From contig NC_089184.1 of assembly GCF_947507565.1 (NCBI RefSeq), positions 2,418,001 to 2,482,000 of the forward strand: a DNA stretch of 64,000 nt. The letters are read 5' to 3'. This document shows, in pieces, positions 42,297 to 53,385 of this stretch (positions are counted from its first letter, which is position 1; each line of letters begins with the position of its first letter). The stretch is from Oscarella lobularis. Its lineage: Eukaryota > Porifera > Homoscleromorpha > Homosclerophorida > Oscarellidae. Under the pieces are notes generated by a model that saw only the letters and a list, made by a program, of their open reading frames with translations, searched no databases and was not told where the DNA came from. Position numbers and translations under genes: made by a program.

Positions 42297-44866
42297 GTGA
42301 TAGAAGCCGAGGCTAAGCGCTTGGAAGCGACTGCATTGAATTTAGATAGCTTCTTGCGTTACTTTTATCTGTCCCACCTCAAAGAAGATAAGCGACGCAA
42401 TGTTCATAACATCAGTCAGTTCATTCGTCTATCAATATTATCAACTATTGCGATCAGATTTTGCGTGCTCAGACCGCTTACAATGAGAGAGAAACATCGT
42501 GTATCTCTAACTTGGGAGTTGGATCTTGATGACGTGCGAGATGAGGAATCTCAAGAGGGTTATCTCCTTTTCAAGTGCTGTGCTGTCATGTCGTCGCGTG
42601 ATATTCCCAAGACGTCGTCGCAGATGCTGCGTTTCCGACAAATCCTCTCGATAAGAAGTTCAAAATCTCGAAAGCTATTAGGATTTTGAACGAACGCTCC
42701 CTCGTCCAACAGATCAGTAGTCCTGCATGATAATAACATGATTGTCACCTTTTCTATGCATCATTTAATTCAAGCAAGCATGCTATAACGAATGGTCGAA
42801 TGCACAGAAGATTTTGCCAGCGTTCTCAAATCCGTAGCAAAGGCGTTACTTGAACGTCTTCCTCGCTTCACCGACAATAAGAATCATTTAAATAGTCTGA
42901 TTGTGCTCTCTCTCACTCCTCACATCTATTCTACTGTAGAAAAGATGCTTAGAATGGGGATACTCGACGAAGGAGTTTATCCAGGGCTCGTTGACTGCGG
43001 CTGTGGTTTAGCTGTTGGTTACGGGCACTACGAAGAGGCGGTCTATTTTAGTTCCCTTCGCGTTAATGCTTTTGAAGCAAACTCGACAGGATTTTGCGAG
43101 GAAGAAACCCGACGTCGAAGGCGAGAATGTAAGTAAGAATCGTTACGTAGATTTTATTTTTTATGAAGGTCTGCTTTAGATTACTATGGTTTGGCGTACA
43201 GTCAGTTTTGCTTGCGTAATTTCAAGGAGGTAGACGCGAACATTCGGCGATCAACTTCATAATCCCGCACAGGTCCTTATGTGTTTACCGGTATTACTGC
43301 AAAAGGTTGGTCGAATAAAGTGGAGTTATTAGCGCCTTAGGCTTTACTGGATCTTTAGTCGTAGAATTGGTTTTGCTGGCGCCAACTGCTCCATGGCTTT
43401 ACGTCTGAGGCCGAAAATACTCTTCAACAATTGCTCAGTTGTTTGGAATCTCTTGAAGCTCCAGAAGCAACCGATATCTCCTTTAATAGTACGAAGAAGC
43501 TCGATGGCCGAATCTCCTTATCATCCTTAATTGGTTTTCTAGTTTACTTACGACTTGCACAAGTCTATAAGATATTAGAGCTTTTTGATGATGAGCTCAA
43601 AGTCTTGCAAAAGGCTTTTCCTTCGAAAAAAGTGGGCTCTTTGATCCTGATCTTTCTCTTGCTAATTGTTAGTGAGCTGCGTTTCTTGCTATGACGATAC
43701 GTTTCGAATTATGTTTTCTTACCAGGTCACAAGAGTCTTGGTGTGAGTCTGAGAGCACACGATTTTCCAGAAAAGACTTTAGAACATTTGTTTGAAGCTT
43801 TGAGAATTTTTCAGGCAATAATTCCGGATTCTCACGTTGAAGTAGGAATGTGTGAGTCGAATATGATGACTTTGTCTGTGCACGTTTCTTTTTGCAGTGC
43901 GTTTTGAAATAAGCTTCAGCTTGTTGCAGGACGGTCTTTTTTCTCAGGCGTACGATTTCTCACCTGACGGTCTGTCAATCGTAAGGGCCGTTTGCACGCC
44001 TGAGGATCCCTGCGTTGCACTAGGTAAGAAGACGATCATTTATATTTTTGAAAGTTGACTTTACCTTTAGCACTCTACTATCACGGGCGAACGCTTTTTT
44101 CTTTTAAATAGATATAAAGAATCTATTGAATTTTTGGAAGAGAGTTTGTCTTGCTTTGAAAAAGGCCGCAGGCGCTTGATGCTCTCAGCGTGAAAGCACA
44201 CTGTATTTCGTATCAGAAAGGTCATTTGGCTACTACTGTTTATATTCAGGCCTTGCTATTCTTGGAAATGCTTTGTGTGAAGGGGAGTCGATCATCACTT
44301 GCTCAGAACGTAAAAGAAAACAAGCAATTCGTTGTCTGAAAGCGTCAATTGCGCTTTACACTCACCCTCATCCTGGTGGAAAATTTGAAACAGTGATGCG
44401 TATGCCATTGTATCTTTAGCTTTGATGCAGCGAGTTATTCACCTTCTTTCTTTATCTAAAGCTTGTGAGAGACTCGGTATAGTTTATCTAGCAATGGGAA
44501 AATTTGACTACGCGTTGGAATTTGCGGAAATGGCTTGGAGCGCCGTTAGGAATCGCCCCACTGTGAGAATATTCCGTGAGCTGCGCAATCTTTCCAAGCC
44601 GGCTACAGTCATTTTTCTGATATTTTTTGTGAAGTGCTTCCCTTGTACGTGAACTGCTTGTGTGCGAAAAAACAGTTCGGCAAAAGCGAGGAATTGCTGA
44701 TGAGATTTAGGGAAGATACCAAGTATCTGCCTCCGGAGCATCAAAGTATAAAGTCATGTGAGTGTAAATTATTTACTTGCCAGACTTTTTCAATTCACTG
44801 ATTAATTGTACTGTAGTGCAATTGGCTGAAGCTGTTCACAACCAATTTAAGTTCGAATGGGCTTAA
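42297..44866 (+). pseudogene. 5'-truncated duplicate of the NLR-like gene (copy B)
   Basis: Homology to copy A begins abruptly at GATAGAAGC.GAGGCTAA (42297, matching 34780) and continues through the NB-ARC C-terminal part and the TPR exons to a TAA near 44864. It lacks exon 1, the Death domain and the P-loop. Several frameshifts break the first exon (for example near 42430, 42610 and 42725), and a TAA (CTATAA) lies near 42784. Later exons are partly intact: the frame at 43431-43640 reads through where copy A has a stop. It is a decayed duplicate that can no longer encode a complete sensor. Confidence 0.85.
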
Positions 44867-44994
44867 TTAATTCACGACGCGAAGACGTGCATATTGAGCT
44901 CTATGAGCAGACGTCTGAAATTTGCTAGCCATTTATTTTCTACACAATATTTTCGACTCTTTATTTGTGTGCTATTTGTTACCCTTCCTAAAGA

Positions 44995-45305
44995 TGTGAT
45001 TCATGTGTAATTATAAATACGCCATGTGCCTTCGAAATACACATACTCGAACACTGGATATGGCTGATGCAGGATAAATGGCGACTACATTTGTTCAACG
45101 ACTTGCTCTTATCTGGAACGACATTGTAGTTCTATAAGTGGGAGTACCTATCTGACGATTCGTGAATCACTGCACAGAGCAAGAAAATAAATTCCATCTT
45201 AGGCTTGGTAAGTCAAGGGCTAACCTAGATGAACTTTTGGAGCCATGACTGTTGATTTGTCGATTTTCGCACGCTGAAAGGTTTCAGTCCACCTAAACAT
45301 CACGA
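44995..45305 (-). pseudogene. Fragment of the DDX60-like helicase gene
   Basis: The segment matches 28318-28640 in the same orientation, including AATACGCCATG, TATCTGACGATT.GTGAATCA, CTTGGTAAGTCAA.GGCTAA and GTTTCAGTCCACCTAAACAT. It covers one helicase exon and flanking introns. It lies directly downstream of NLR-like copy B. Confidence 0.8.
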
Positions 45306-45784
45306 AATGTAGCTACACAGACTACCAAAACGTACTGCCAATAGAATATCTCTTGATTAAATTATTTACATAGCTCAAAACGAATTTATATCAGCGTATC
45401 GCTTAATTAGTAACGTTCACAAACCGAAAGAGAGGGAAAGGGGCCCCTTAATTAATTCGTCTTTCTCTGTCTACTCTCTCACACTTCAGATTCTTGCGTT
45501 CGTCGCACGCCACCATTCCTAATTTGTCCAATTGATCTTTAGCGGTCTATTTGGCGAGGCCGGATCAAAGATTTCGCTGCACAAATCCGCTCTTCTGCGA
45601 AGAAACGTGAATTGCTTCACCGAGAAGACACGTCGACGGCCGTGACGATAAGGGCCGTATATTCAACGAGGAACCAAAAGGCTTAATTAATGCAGAAGTT
45701 TACGTGAAACAGCCAAAGCACGTACGCCAAAGAAAAGATTACTGCGCGTGCGCACTGGTTGTTAGAAACAAGAACGTCAGAGAA

Positions 45785-48700
45785 ATGGCGTGGCTTCGTC
45801 AATTACTTCGCACGAACGACTCCCCTGACGAAGACTCTCAAGCTATCTCACCCGAGAAACGGTTTTTGCATGAATGCGCGTTGATCGACGATCATCTTCA
45901 TCTCTTCGGTGGCTACGATGGATCAAAATGCTTTCCCCGCAATGAAATCTTTGGGATAAATGTTCGAAGAGAGGAAAAGAAGTGGATCCGTCGATTCACC
46001 CGAGGTCGAACGATTCCTCCGCCTTGTTTTGGAGCACGATGTGTTGTCATGGACAAGCTGATCTACTCATACGGGGGATGTTCAGACAAGGCTCGCTACC
46101 TGGGTATCGTATATCGTCTCGATCCGAAGAAAATGGAATGGATCGAAGTAGCAACGCCTATCGGAGGAAAGAAACCCCACGAACGCTCACACTGCTGTTT
46201 GTGTTCGATTGGATCAAGAATGGTCATGTTTGGGGACAGAGCGAAAAGATCATTCCTCGTGAACAACTCCAGTCTGGGGCTGCTCAGGAAAGATGCCACT
46301 GGAGTAATGATATTTATGAATTTCGACTTGAAGAGGGAAATGAAAAAGGTATGTAGATTTGATATCAATTTGACAATAATTTGAAATATAAACTAGGAAT
46401 GTGGTTGGATTTGGAATTAAGTGGAGCACGACCAAAACCACTTTTGGTGCTGCCATGGCAACCATTGACGAGCATCGAGCATTACTTCATGGAAGGGACG
46501 CGGAGAAAGAAAATCACTCTATTTTAATAAATTTAAATCGAAAAGTAGACCTGCGTAGGTAAATTTAAATACTGTTTAACAATGTTTTTAGTCGTGGACG
46601 ATCGTTGATTTCAATGTGAAACCGTCACCTAGACGAGACCATACAATTTCTCAATTAGTTGCACAAGGATTGGAAGACGAATCAATTTGTCTTCTCGTTG
46701 GTGGTGAAATGCTTGACGAAACAAATTCAGACTACGTTTACGTTCTGGATTGTGACAATTTCATTGCGTATCAGGTTGCTATAATTTTATTTTCATTGAA
46801 TATTTATTGATTATTAGTTTATAGATGGACGTTGATCCACCACAATTAGGAAAAGTTGCGCGTCACACATGTCATTGTGTGCAGAACAAAGACAGAACTA
46901 CAGACGTCTTTGTCAGTGGAGGACTCGATTGGGATTGGTCACCTAGGCCAATTTTGAGCGGGTTTCGTTTTGGTAAATAAATTCTAACATCTTTAGTGAC
47001 GTTCCATGAATCGTGTTTTCAGACTGGAAGAACGACCCGTACATGAAAATTAAACAAGAAAGTCTCTCATCGAGACGGGCGTCAGTTCGTGCATCAAGTT
47101 CATCTCCGCCTCTTTCACTTCCAAGAGGGAGAGGAGATAGTAAAATGATGCAACGCGAACTGGAACATTTGCGAAGAAGGTGCTCTGAATTGACCGAAGA
47201 AAAAACGCGTATCAGGTTAATTATTATGTTGTATAAGATTGTAATAGATATCGTGTATTTCAGAAATGAACTGGCATCTGCCCAGCGTCTTCTGCACGGT
47301 AAAGACAAAGAAATCACTCAAATAAGGTTAATTAATATTGCAGATGTTGTTGACATAGATTTTGAGTATAAATATGTGAAATAACGTTATTTTTGGGAAT
47401 TTCAGAGAACAACTGACCTCGTCTCATCGTCTTGTTGAGCGTAAAGACGGAGAAATGGATCAGATCAAGTCATTTATTGATAGTAGTGAATGATGTGTTG
47501 TCAGCTTTTAATTATAGGCAAGAATTGGTTTCTTTCCAGAGAGAAGCATCTTTAGCCCAACGTCTTGGAAGACAAAAAGATGAACATATTGCTTCTATTG
47601 GGTAGCAACGAAATAAGTCGATTTAGTCGATAATTGTGTATTGGGGAATTTCTAGACGACAACTGGCCACTTGTCAACGTCTTGCACAAGACAAAGACGG
47701 AACAATCGCTCATATCAGGTCATTGAAAATAATTCCTAATAAATAAAGAATGAAAGAAATAATTGCTGCTTAATTTCCTATTTTTTAGAGAGGAACTCGC
47801 GTCGTGTCAACGTCTTTTAGAGAAAAGAGATGAAGACATTTTTCTTATCAGGTATACGAAACAAATTTCTAATGTATAAAGGAAAAAATTATTTTCTAGC
47901 TTGCCTAAAATTAGCATTTTGAATAAGCAACTTTTGTATTTTTAGAAGGGAACTTGAAGCAGCTGACAATCGTGTAGATTGTCAAAACGAACAGATTGTG
48001 TCAATCAGGTTTTTTACGAAGCCTAATAATGATATGTCTAATCTTTTTCGATTGTAGAAGAGAATTGGCCGTTTCATTGACACGCTGCCGAACACTGGAG
48101 GCATCTCGCGACGAAATGAAGCGACGCCTTGACGAATTCACCGACGTATTGAACATTAATCAAGTTGAAATTCAAGTCACTGATCAAGAACTAGGTTCAG
48201 GAGCATTTGCAAGTAGGGAGAGATAGATATATGAAAATATATTACGATATTTTGCAGGTGTTTCTATTGGCCGATGGCGCGGAGTGACCGTTGCTGTCAA
48301 AAAAATTCACAACCTCATTGCCGATCAACGGAACATGGCAATGTTCGAACAGGAAGTTCTCGTTTGCACTCGACTTCGTCATCCTAATATCATGACCGTT
48401 TGCGGCGCGGTGATGGCCGAAGGAGTTCCTCTTCAAATGGTCATGGAATTACTCGAGGGATCGGTCGGTGAAGTCATCACAGCCGCTCACGCTTCCGGGC
48501 CTTATTTGACCATTTACGAGCAGCTGTCTATTGCCTTGGACATGACGTCAGGAATCGGGTATCTTCATCAGATTCGTCCTCGTCCTTATGTCCATGGAGA
48601 CATTCGCCCGTCTAATTGTCTCGTCACAAGAGATATGAAAGTGAAAGTAGGTGACTTGGGGGCAGCTCATCTCATAGAGAGTTCTCTCTCCGCTGGCCCA

Positions 48701-49084
48701 CTCAGTCCTCCTTATCTCGCTCCAGAAAGAGCGCCGCGTACTGACGGCACTGCCGCTTCGAGCACGTTGAGCAGTGACGTGTATAGCGTGGGCGTGTCGC
48801 TTATTGAAATTTTCACGGGTGCAGGTCCTATTCCCGAAGTAAGACAGACTCAATTGGACGTTCTTAATAATCGTCCCAATTTATTCATGCTCTGCTCTCG
48901 TTTGATTGATTGTGACCCGGCCAATAGACCCTTTGCACAATCATGCTTCGAAACGCTGTCAACTGAATTTAATGAGATTAAAAGTCGCATGGCAGCGCTA
49001 GACATAATCGCTTCAAGCCGAATGGTAAAGGGCGTGTTTGAGAGGGACAATCACAAAATCGTATTTCCGTATGCTTTGTATTAG
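45785..49084 (+). CDS. Kelch repeat - coiled-coil - protein kinase fusion
   Basis: ATG 45785 is the first in-frame Met of the first kelch exon (LHLFGGYDGSKCF, LIYSYGGCSDKARYLGIVYR). Further kelch exons lie at about 46398-46480, 46592-46773 and 46825-46971. A Ser-rich linker and seven short coiled-coil exons follow (47264-48212). The kinase exon starts at 48258: GSGAFASVSIG is the Gly loop spanning the intron, VAVKKI holds the ATP Lys, HGDIRPSNCLV replaces HRDLKPEN but keeps the catalytic Asp, VGDLGAA replaces DFG, and LAPERAP is the APE motif. It ends at TAG 49082-49084. The fold is of the tyrosine-kinase-like (TKL) type. One G appears missing in a GGGG run near 46228, shifting the kelch frame. 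Kelch-kinase fusions suggest substrate or scaffold binding linked to phosphorylation; the target is unknown. Confidence 0.8.
47264..48212 (+). repeat. Tandem array of duplicated 63-bp coiled-coil exons
   Basis: Exons at 47264-47326, 47406-47468, 47656-47718, 47789-47851 and 47946-48008 are each exactly 63 bp (21 residues, three heptads) with the same phase. One at 47518-47601 is 84 bp (four heptads). The last, from 48058, continues into the kinase. Most start R-E/Q-L-A and contain a variant of CQRL..KD..I..IR. The intron lengths are 49-142 bp. Confidence 0.8.
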
Positions 49085-49236
49085 CAAAACAGTTTTTGGT
49101 ATGTTTTGCGTATTGATGTATGAGTGAGACAATTTTTTACATACTGTGCCTTTACACACAAGTAAACCGGGAACTTCCGATCACGTGCGCAGCATTTTCT
49201 CCCATATTTCTGCTCCGGGAAGTCGATCAGGAGAAC

Positions 49237-49801
49237 ATGCATCGCTGCGACGTATTCGAATGCGTATTTCGGAGCTTTTTGTACCTAGAGGGAGCCATAT
49301 ATTTCGCCCAGCAAGCGCGTGAGACGTCGGGAAGTGTTACGAGTTCCGGCGAATCGCTTTTTAGATTTGTCGTGGAAATATGCTAAGCATTTTTTACACA
49401 GTGCAGTGTGTTCTTTCTTTTAAGTACTGAAGACGGTCGAATTTTGAAGCTTGAGCCATCGATTGAATGTTCTCTCAATGGGCTTTTGAAGCGGACGGTC
49501 TTCGACAGGAAACGTATGGACGACTCAGATGGTATAAATAATTGAGTTTGGTTGCGGAGGCTCGTAAAAGTGTTCCTTTTTTCCTTCTCTTGCAGATTCA
49601 TGGCATCACGCTCGTTCAGTTTCTATGCTGAAGATCTGCTGGACGTATCTCGTGTCGTTTCATTCTCTAAAAGTAAGCAGACTAGCCACTTTTTAATTCT
49701 TCGGCAAATCCAGTCTTTTTTGTAGTTCTGGAGCTCGTGACTGAGAGGAGAAAACAACAGGAACGTGATGGAGAACAAAAAAAGACATTTTTAACCGCTT
49801 A
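49237..49801 (+). CDS. Small unidentified multi-exon gene
   Basis: An ATG at 49237 opens a frame (MHRCDVFECVFRSFLYLEGA..) just downstream of ACTTCCG (ETS-like) and CACGTG (E-box) motifs at about 49176-49188, a typical animal promoter arrangement. A second exon begins after CTTTTAAG near 49425 (TEDGRILKLEPSIECSL) and ends before GTATAAAT near 49532. A third (49597-49670) starts after a TTGCAG acceptor and a fourth after TTTTTGTAG near 49725. The C-terminal end is uncertain: the frame reads a stop soon after the last acceptor, or at TAA 49801 in another phase. No domain recognised. Confidence 0.45.
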
Positions 49802-49939
49802 AGGGTCCTCTCGTAACTTCTCATTTTCAATTTCTACTTCTTTTTTTCACAACCAGGATATGGCACACTTCAAGCTGTTCTCGATGCTGTGAACCAATCT
49901 CTTGGAATTTTAGGGATGCTCTTTTTCTGGACTGTCATC

Positions 49940-50290
49940 TGCTCCCAAGACCCTCCGAGGCCAACGAGGTGAAAGAGGCCTTACCTCTACAGCAGGGGCC
50001 GAAAGAGTTGGCTTCCCCACTATGGTGAGACGCGGTGGGTCACAATAGCGGTCCCCTTGGATAACACGGGTGGCGGACTCACATCCGAGGACGCTTCACT
50101 CCCAAGGCTATCTCCGAGGCCACTTGAGGATAAAGAGGCCGCACCCCGTGCTTCGTGGGTCAACCGAGGCTCCGGACTCCGCTCATACAGGGGGCGTGGG
50201 TGAATCGCCCCCTAGACCAAAGACGCCGGGAGGACGTTATTTTTCATTCTTGCATGACTTCCGGATTTTTTCCGGGTTTATTTTTAAAAA
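49940..50290. repeat. GC-rich dispersed repeat, copy 2
   Basis: Matches 2500-2860 in the same orientation through GACGCGGTGGGTCACAATAG and CGGTCCCC and several later blocks, ending with a CTTCCGG element and a T-rich stretch. Confidence 0.6.
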
Positions 50291-51079
50291 AAAATTGAAG
50301 CAATGTTTGACATTTTGTTTCGTCGCGGCCTAGCTAGACTCGACGCGCGTGCATACCCCTTCCGTCCCCCTCCAACTACATTCATGCACTAAAAATATAA
50401 AAAATTAAAATTCGTTTGAGAAATAGCAGTCAATGCTTCTAGCGAATTCGCTGCCTTCGATAATCTTCCTAAGATTGACACCGTCCGACCTCTATAACAA
50501 ACTGCAAGGGAACAACGTAAACTTCACCAAAAAAATTGAATGAATTTTTCTCCTTTCAACTGCTCCAATACTCTTTTGCAGAGTCTCGCCTCAGCAATCG
50601 ACCTAGAATATTGTTACATTTAAATCACCTAAAAAACTACATTTTGTGTAGAATGTATAACAGTTCAATCTACAAAAGGTAAAACCAATTTTAAGTTAAT
50701 CAGTATGAATAATTATACTGAATGTATATCTGTATATTCTGTTGCTAGTCAGCATACATATGCAGATATCCTAGCCAAACAGCAAGCAACATAAGAACGA
50801 GCAGCTGCTCAGAACATAAGGGAGCCCTCTAGCTGCACACTTTTAGGAGCCCCCAAATGGTTTTCCCTTTGGGCGTTGCAAAAACTTCTATCGTTACAGC
50901 TTACTTATCATATTTGTAGATGCATCAAGGACAATAGTAGCTCTAAAGAAACGCTTGTTTGGAGACGATCGTTCTAGAAAGGATCTCCCGCTCATTAGCA
51001 GCTCATTAACCACTAAACGAGACGAAGCGTACCTATTTCGCTGCAGAAACTCCTCGTTGGTGATCCCGGCGAGACAGCT
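50291..51079. other. Intergenic, nothing recognised
   Basis: AT-rich sequence without recognisable exons. It may contain the degenerate 5' part of the LINE that follows. Confidence 0.35.
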
Positions 51080-52242
51080 TTGCCAAAAACCGCTCAATAG
51101 ATGCTTCGATGTGAGGGGTGTCCCGCAGGGTTCCAAACTTGGACCCCTGTTATTTAATTTCTACACTGCTGATCTTCCTGATGTTGTTCCCTCTGATTGC
51201 TCTATCATTCTATATGCTGACGACGCTTGTCTCTACACGTCTAACAACTCTCTTGCTGGTGTTGTTGAAAGTCTGCAAGCTGGTGTTAACAGCATTTCCA
51301 ACTGGTATCGGGAAAATCTGATGTCTCTAAATGGAAAAAAATCGAATCTCGTTCTCTTTCCGAAATTCCGAAATAAGCTTTGCCTTTCCAACTACAAGCT
51401 CAAAGTTAATAGTGCTCAGCTATTGCCTTCGCCGTCCGCAAAATATCTAGGCATCTTTTTCGATTCACAGTTAAACTGGAAAGTGCATGTTGATTCGGTT
51501 ATTCGGAAAGTTAGTCGGAAAATTGGTGTACTTTATCGTTGCTATCGTTTTTTAAACACTGCCGCCAGACAAGCTCTGGTAAAGTCGGTCATTCAACCTG
51601 ATATGGATTATAGAGCAGTGATTTGGAACAACGACTCAGCTCAAGTTACAAATCGCTTAAATCGGATTGAGAAGAGATATTTCCGCGTTTTGGAAGGTTT
51701 ATCGTATCGAGATCGTACAAGCATGGTCGGTGGAGTTTCTTCCCTGCTGAGCAAGTTGGAACTTCGCTCAGTGCAATATAGGCATCTACTTCATCTAGGT
51801 CGATTTTTTCATCGAAGTATCCATTCTAGGGCTCCTAAACCCATTTCAGACATCTTTGTTAGCAAGAATAAGATACCTATCACACTCGTCTTGGAGACAC
51901 TGATTTATTCCTTGCCCGTCCTAATACAGAAGCTTTGCGTCAATCTTCAATATTCGTGGTAGAAAGATGTGGAATTCCCTACCGTCCAGCATTTGATCGG
52001 TTGTTGATCTTGTCATCTTTAGCTTTCTGTTAAAGACGAATCTCTCAAATTAGAAGTTCAACAGTTTATTTTAAGATAGTAATATAATTTATGCTAATTC
52101 AGAGTTAGATAGATAGATCAGAACTGTGGCTTGTGGCTTATTATAGATAGATAATTCATGTACGGTGCCAGGAAGACCAACCATTGTGTTGATGGCTCTT
52201 CCGTACTAAAATAAAGCATCATCATTATCATCATCATCATCA
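51080..52242 (+). mobile_element. 5'-truncated LINE (non-LTR retrotransposon), reverse transcriptase fragment plus 3' UTR
   Basis: The frame to 51962 encodes reverse transcriptase motifs: GVPQGSKLGPLLFNFY (motif B), ILYADDACLYT (catalytic YADD, near 51215), then SLNGKKSNLVLF, AKYLGIFFDSQL and thumb-like sequence (MDYRAVIWNN). Earlier palm motifs and the endonuclease are missing, so the copy is truncated. After a 3' UTR the element ends with AATAAAG followed by (ATC)n at about 52216-52242. The layout fits the CR1/L2/Jockey-like LINEs; the exact clade is undetermined. Confidence 0.8.
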
Positions 52243-53069
52243 GGAAGAACGTTATCCGGGTCTTCTCTTGTAAAGCTAACCCATAGATGGCTAACCAGCA
52301 GCTCCAGCAGCACCAGGGATGTCATAAGCCGATAGATATAAAAAATTTACCTTGTTTTCATGATTTTCTTTCGTTTTCATTAAAAGTAGGGCTAGTCTCC
52401 TGTTGTGTTCCTCACTCCAAGAGGGAAATTGCATGGTTTGCATATAGTTAATTAACGGGTTTTTCTGTTTCCCGGTATCTTATTTATAAAATAAAATCAC
52501 TGGAGTCTTATGACACAATCTGGTGACGCTGGTCATAGTGAACCATCTCATTCTGATTTCGTCTTTCTTGTTTGGAGAGGATTCCTTAACGTAATAACAC
52601 GGGATATCGGCCAGCGATCATTTCTTGGCTCCAATTGCATTTTCCAAAAAATCAGAGAAATTCTGCCAGATTTTTTATTCATTCTTGGCAGCCGCAGTCG
52701 CTAGTTTTGCAAAATGTGCGTTTGCAGCTTTGGCCTGAGGTGATCGACAAAAAAAACTAATTTATTCTTAATTAATTAATTAACTAATCTGGTTACCTCC
52801 AAGTTTATGTAAAGTTGCAAATCACCAGCATGTGACATTATGTGTAATCTAAATTTTATTCAGAGTCGTTGATTAAAAAGTGCTAGTGATTGATGCATCC
52901 CGGATTAAACCAGAACATCGTACACAATACGCCTAACAAAAACCCGCAAGGTCCTACCTTCTCTTTGCTTAAGTTTTCTCTGCAACGGTCATGACGACCT
53001 TTAGGATATACTAGCTGTTGTACTCTCCTTTGCAGAAGTCGAGTCAAAAGGTTTTGAGTCCGTTCTCCA
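52243..53069. other. Intergenic with a short TTAA run
   Basis: No exon recognised. A TTAATTAATTAA run lies at about 52770-52785. Confidence 0.4.
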
Positions 53070-53385
53070 AAGCAAACCAGTGGCGTAACCAGAAAATTAT
53101 TTTAGGGTGGGCACACGGGGGTCTGGGGGCGAAGCCTGCAGCCGCTTTAGGCATGAGGGCGTGGTTAATAAAATGTACATTGCTCAAATGTATCACTACA
53201 AAGAAGAATTTGCATACTGGTTATGCTTGTTAGAGCTACAACGTTACCTTAGACGATATAATAGCAGAATTTTCCTTTCAGATTATAACAGGTGAATAAC
53301 TTTATTTTCCATTTATACTTTGAAAAATTTTCGGGTGGGCCTAGCCCACCCGGGCCTACCCACTGGTTACCCAACTGAAGCAAAC
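53070..53385. mobile_element. hAT-type MITE, 300 bp, with perfect 8-bp target-site duplication
   Basis: The element (53078-53377) starts CAGTGGCGTAACCAG and ends CTGGTTACCCAACTG, a near-perfect 15-bp inverted repeat of the CAGTGGCG type typical of hAT elements. The 8-bp sequence AAGCAAAC flanks it exactly on both sides (53070-53077 and 53378-53385); 8-bp duplications are diagnostic for hAT. There is no transposase. Confidence 0.88.

Noticed and set aside
50070-50333. 87-codon plus-strand frame in the dispersed repeat
   Set aside because: The frame is not kept in the other repeat copy at 2.5 kb.
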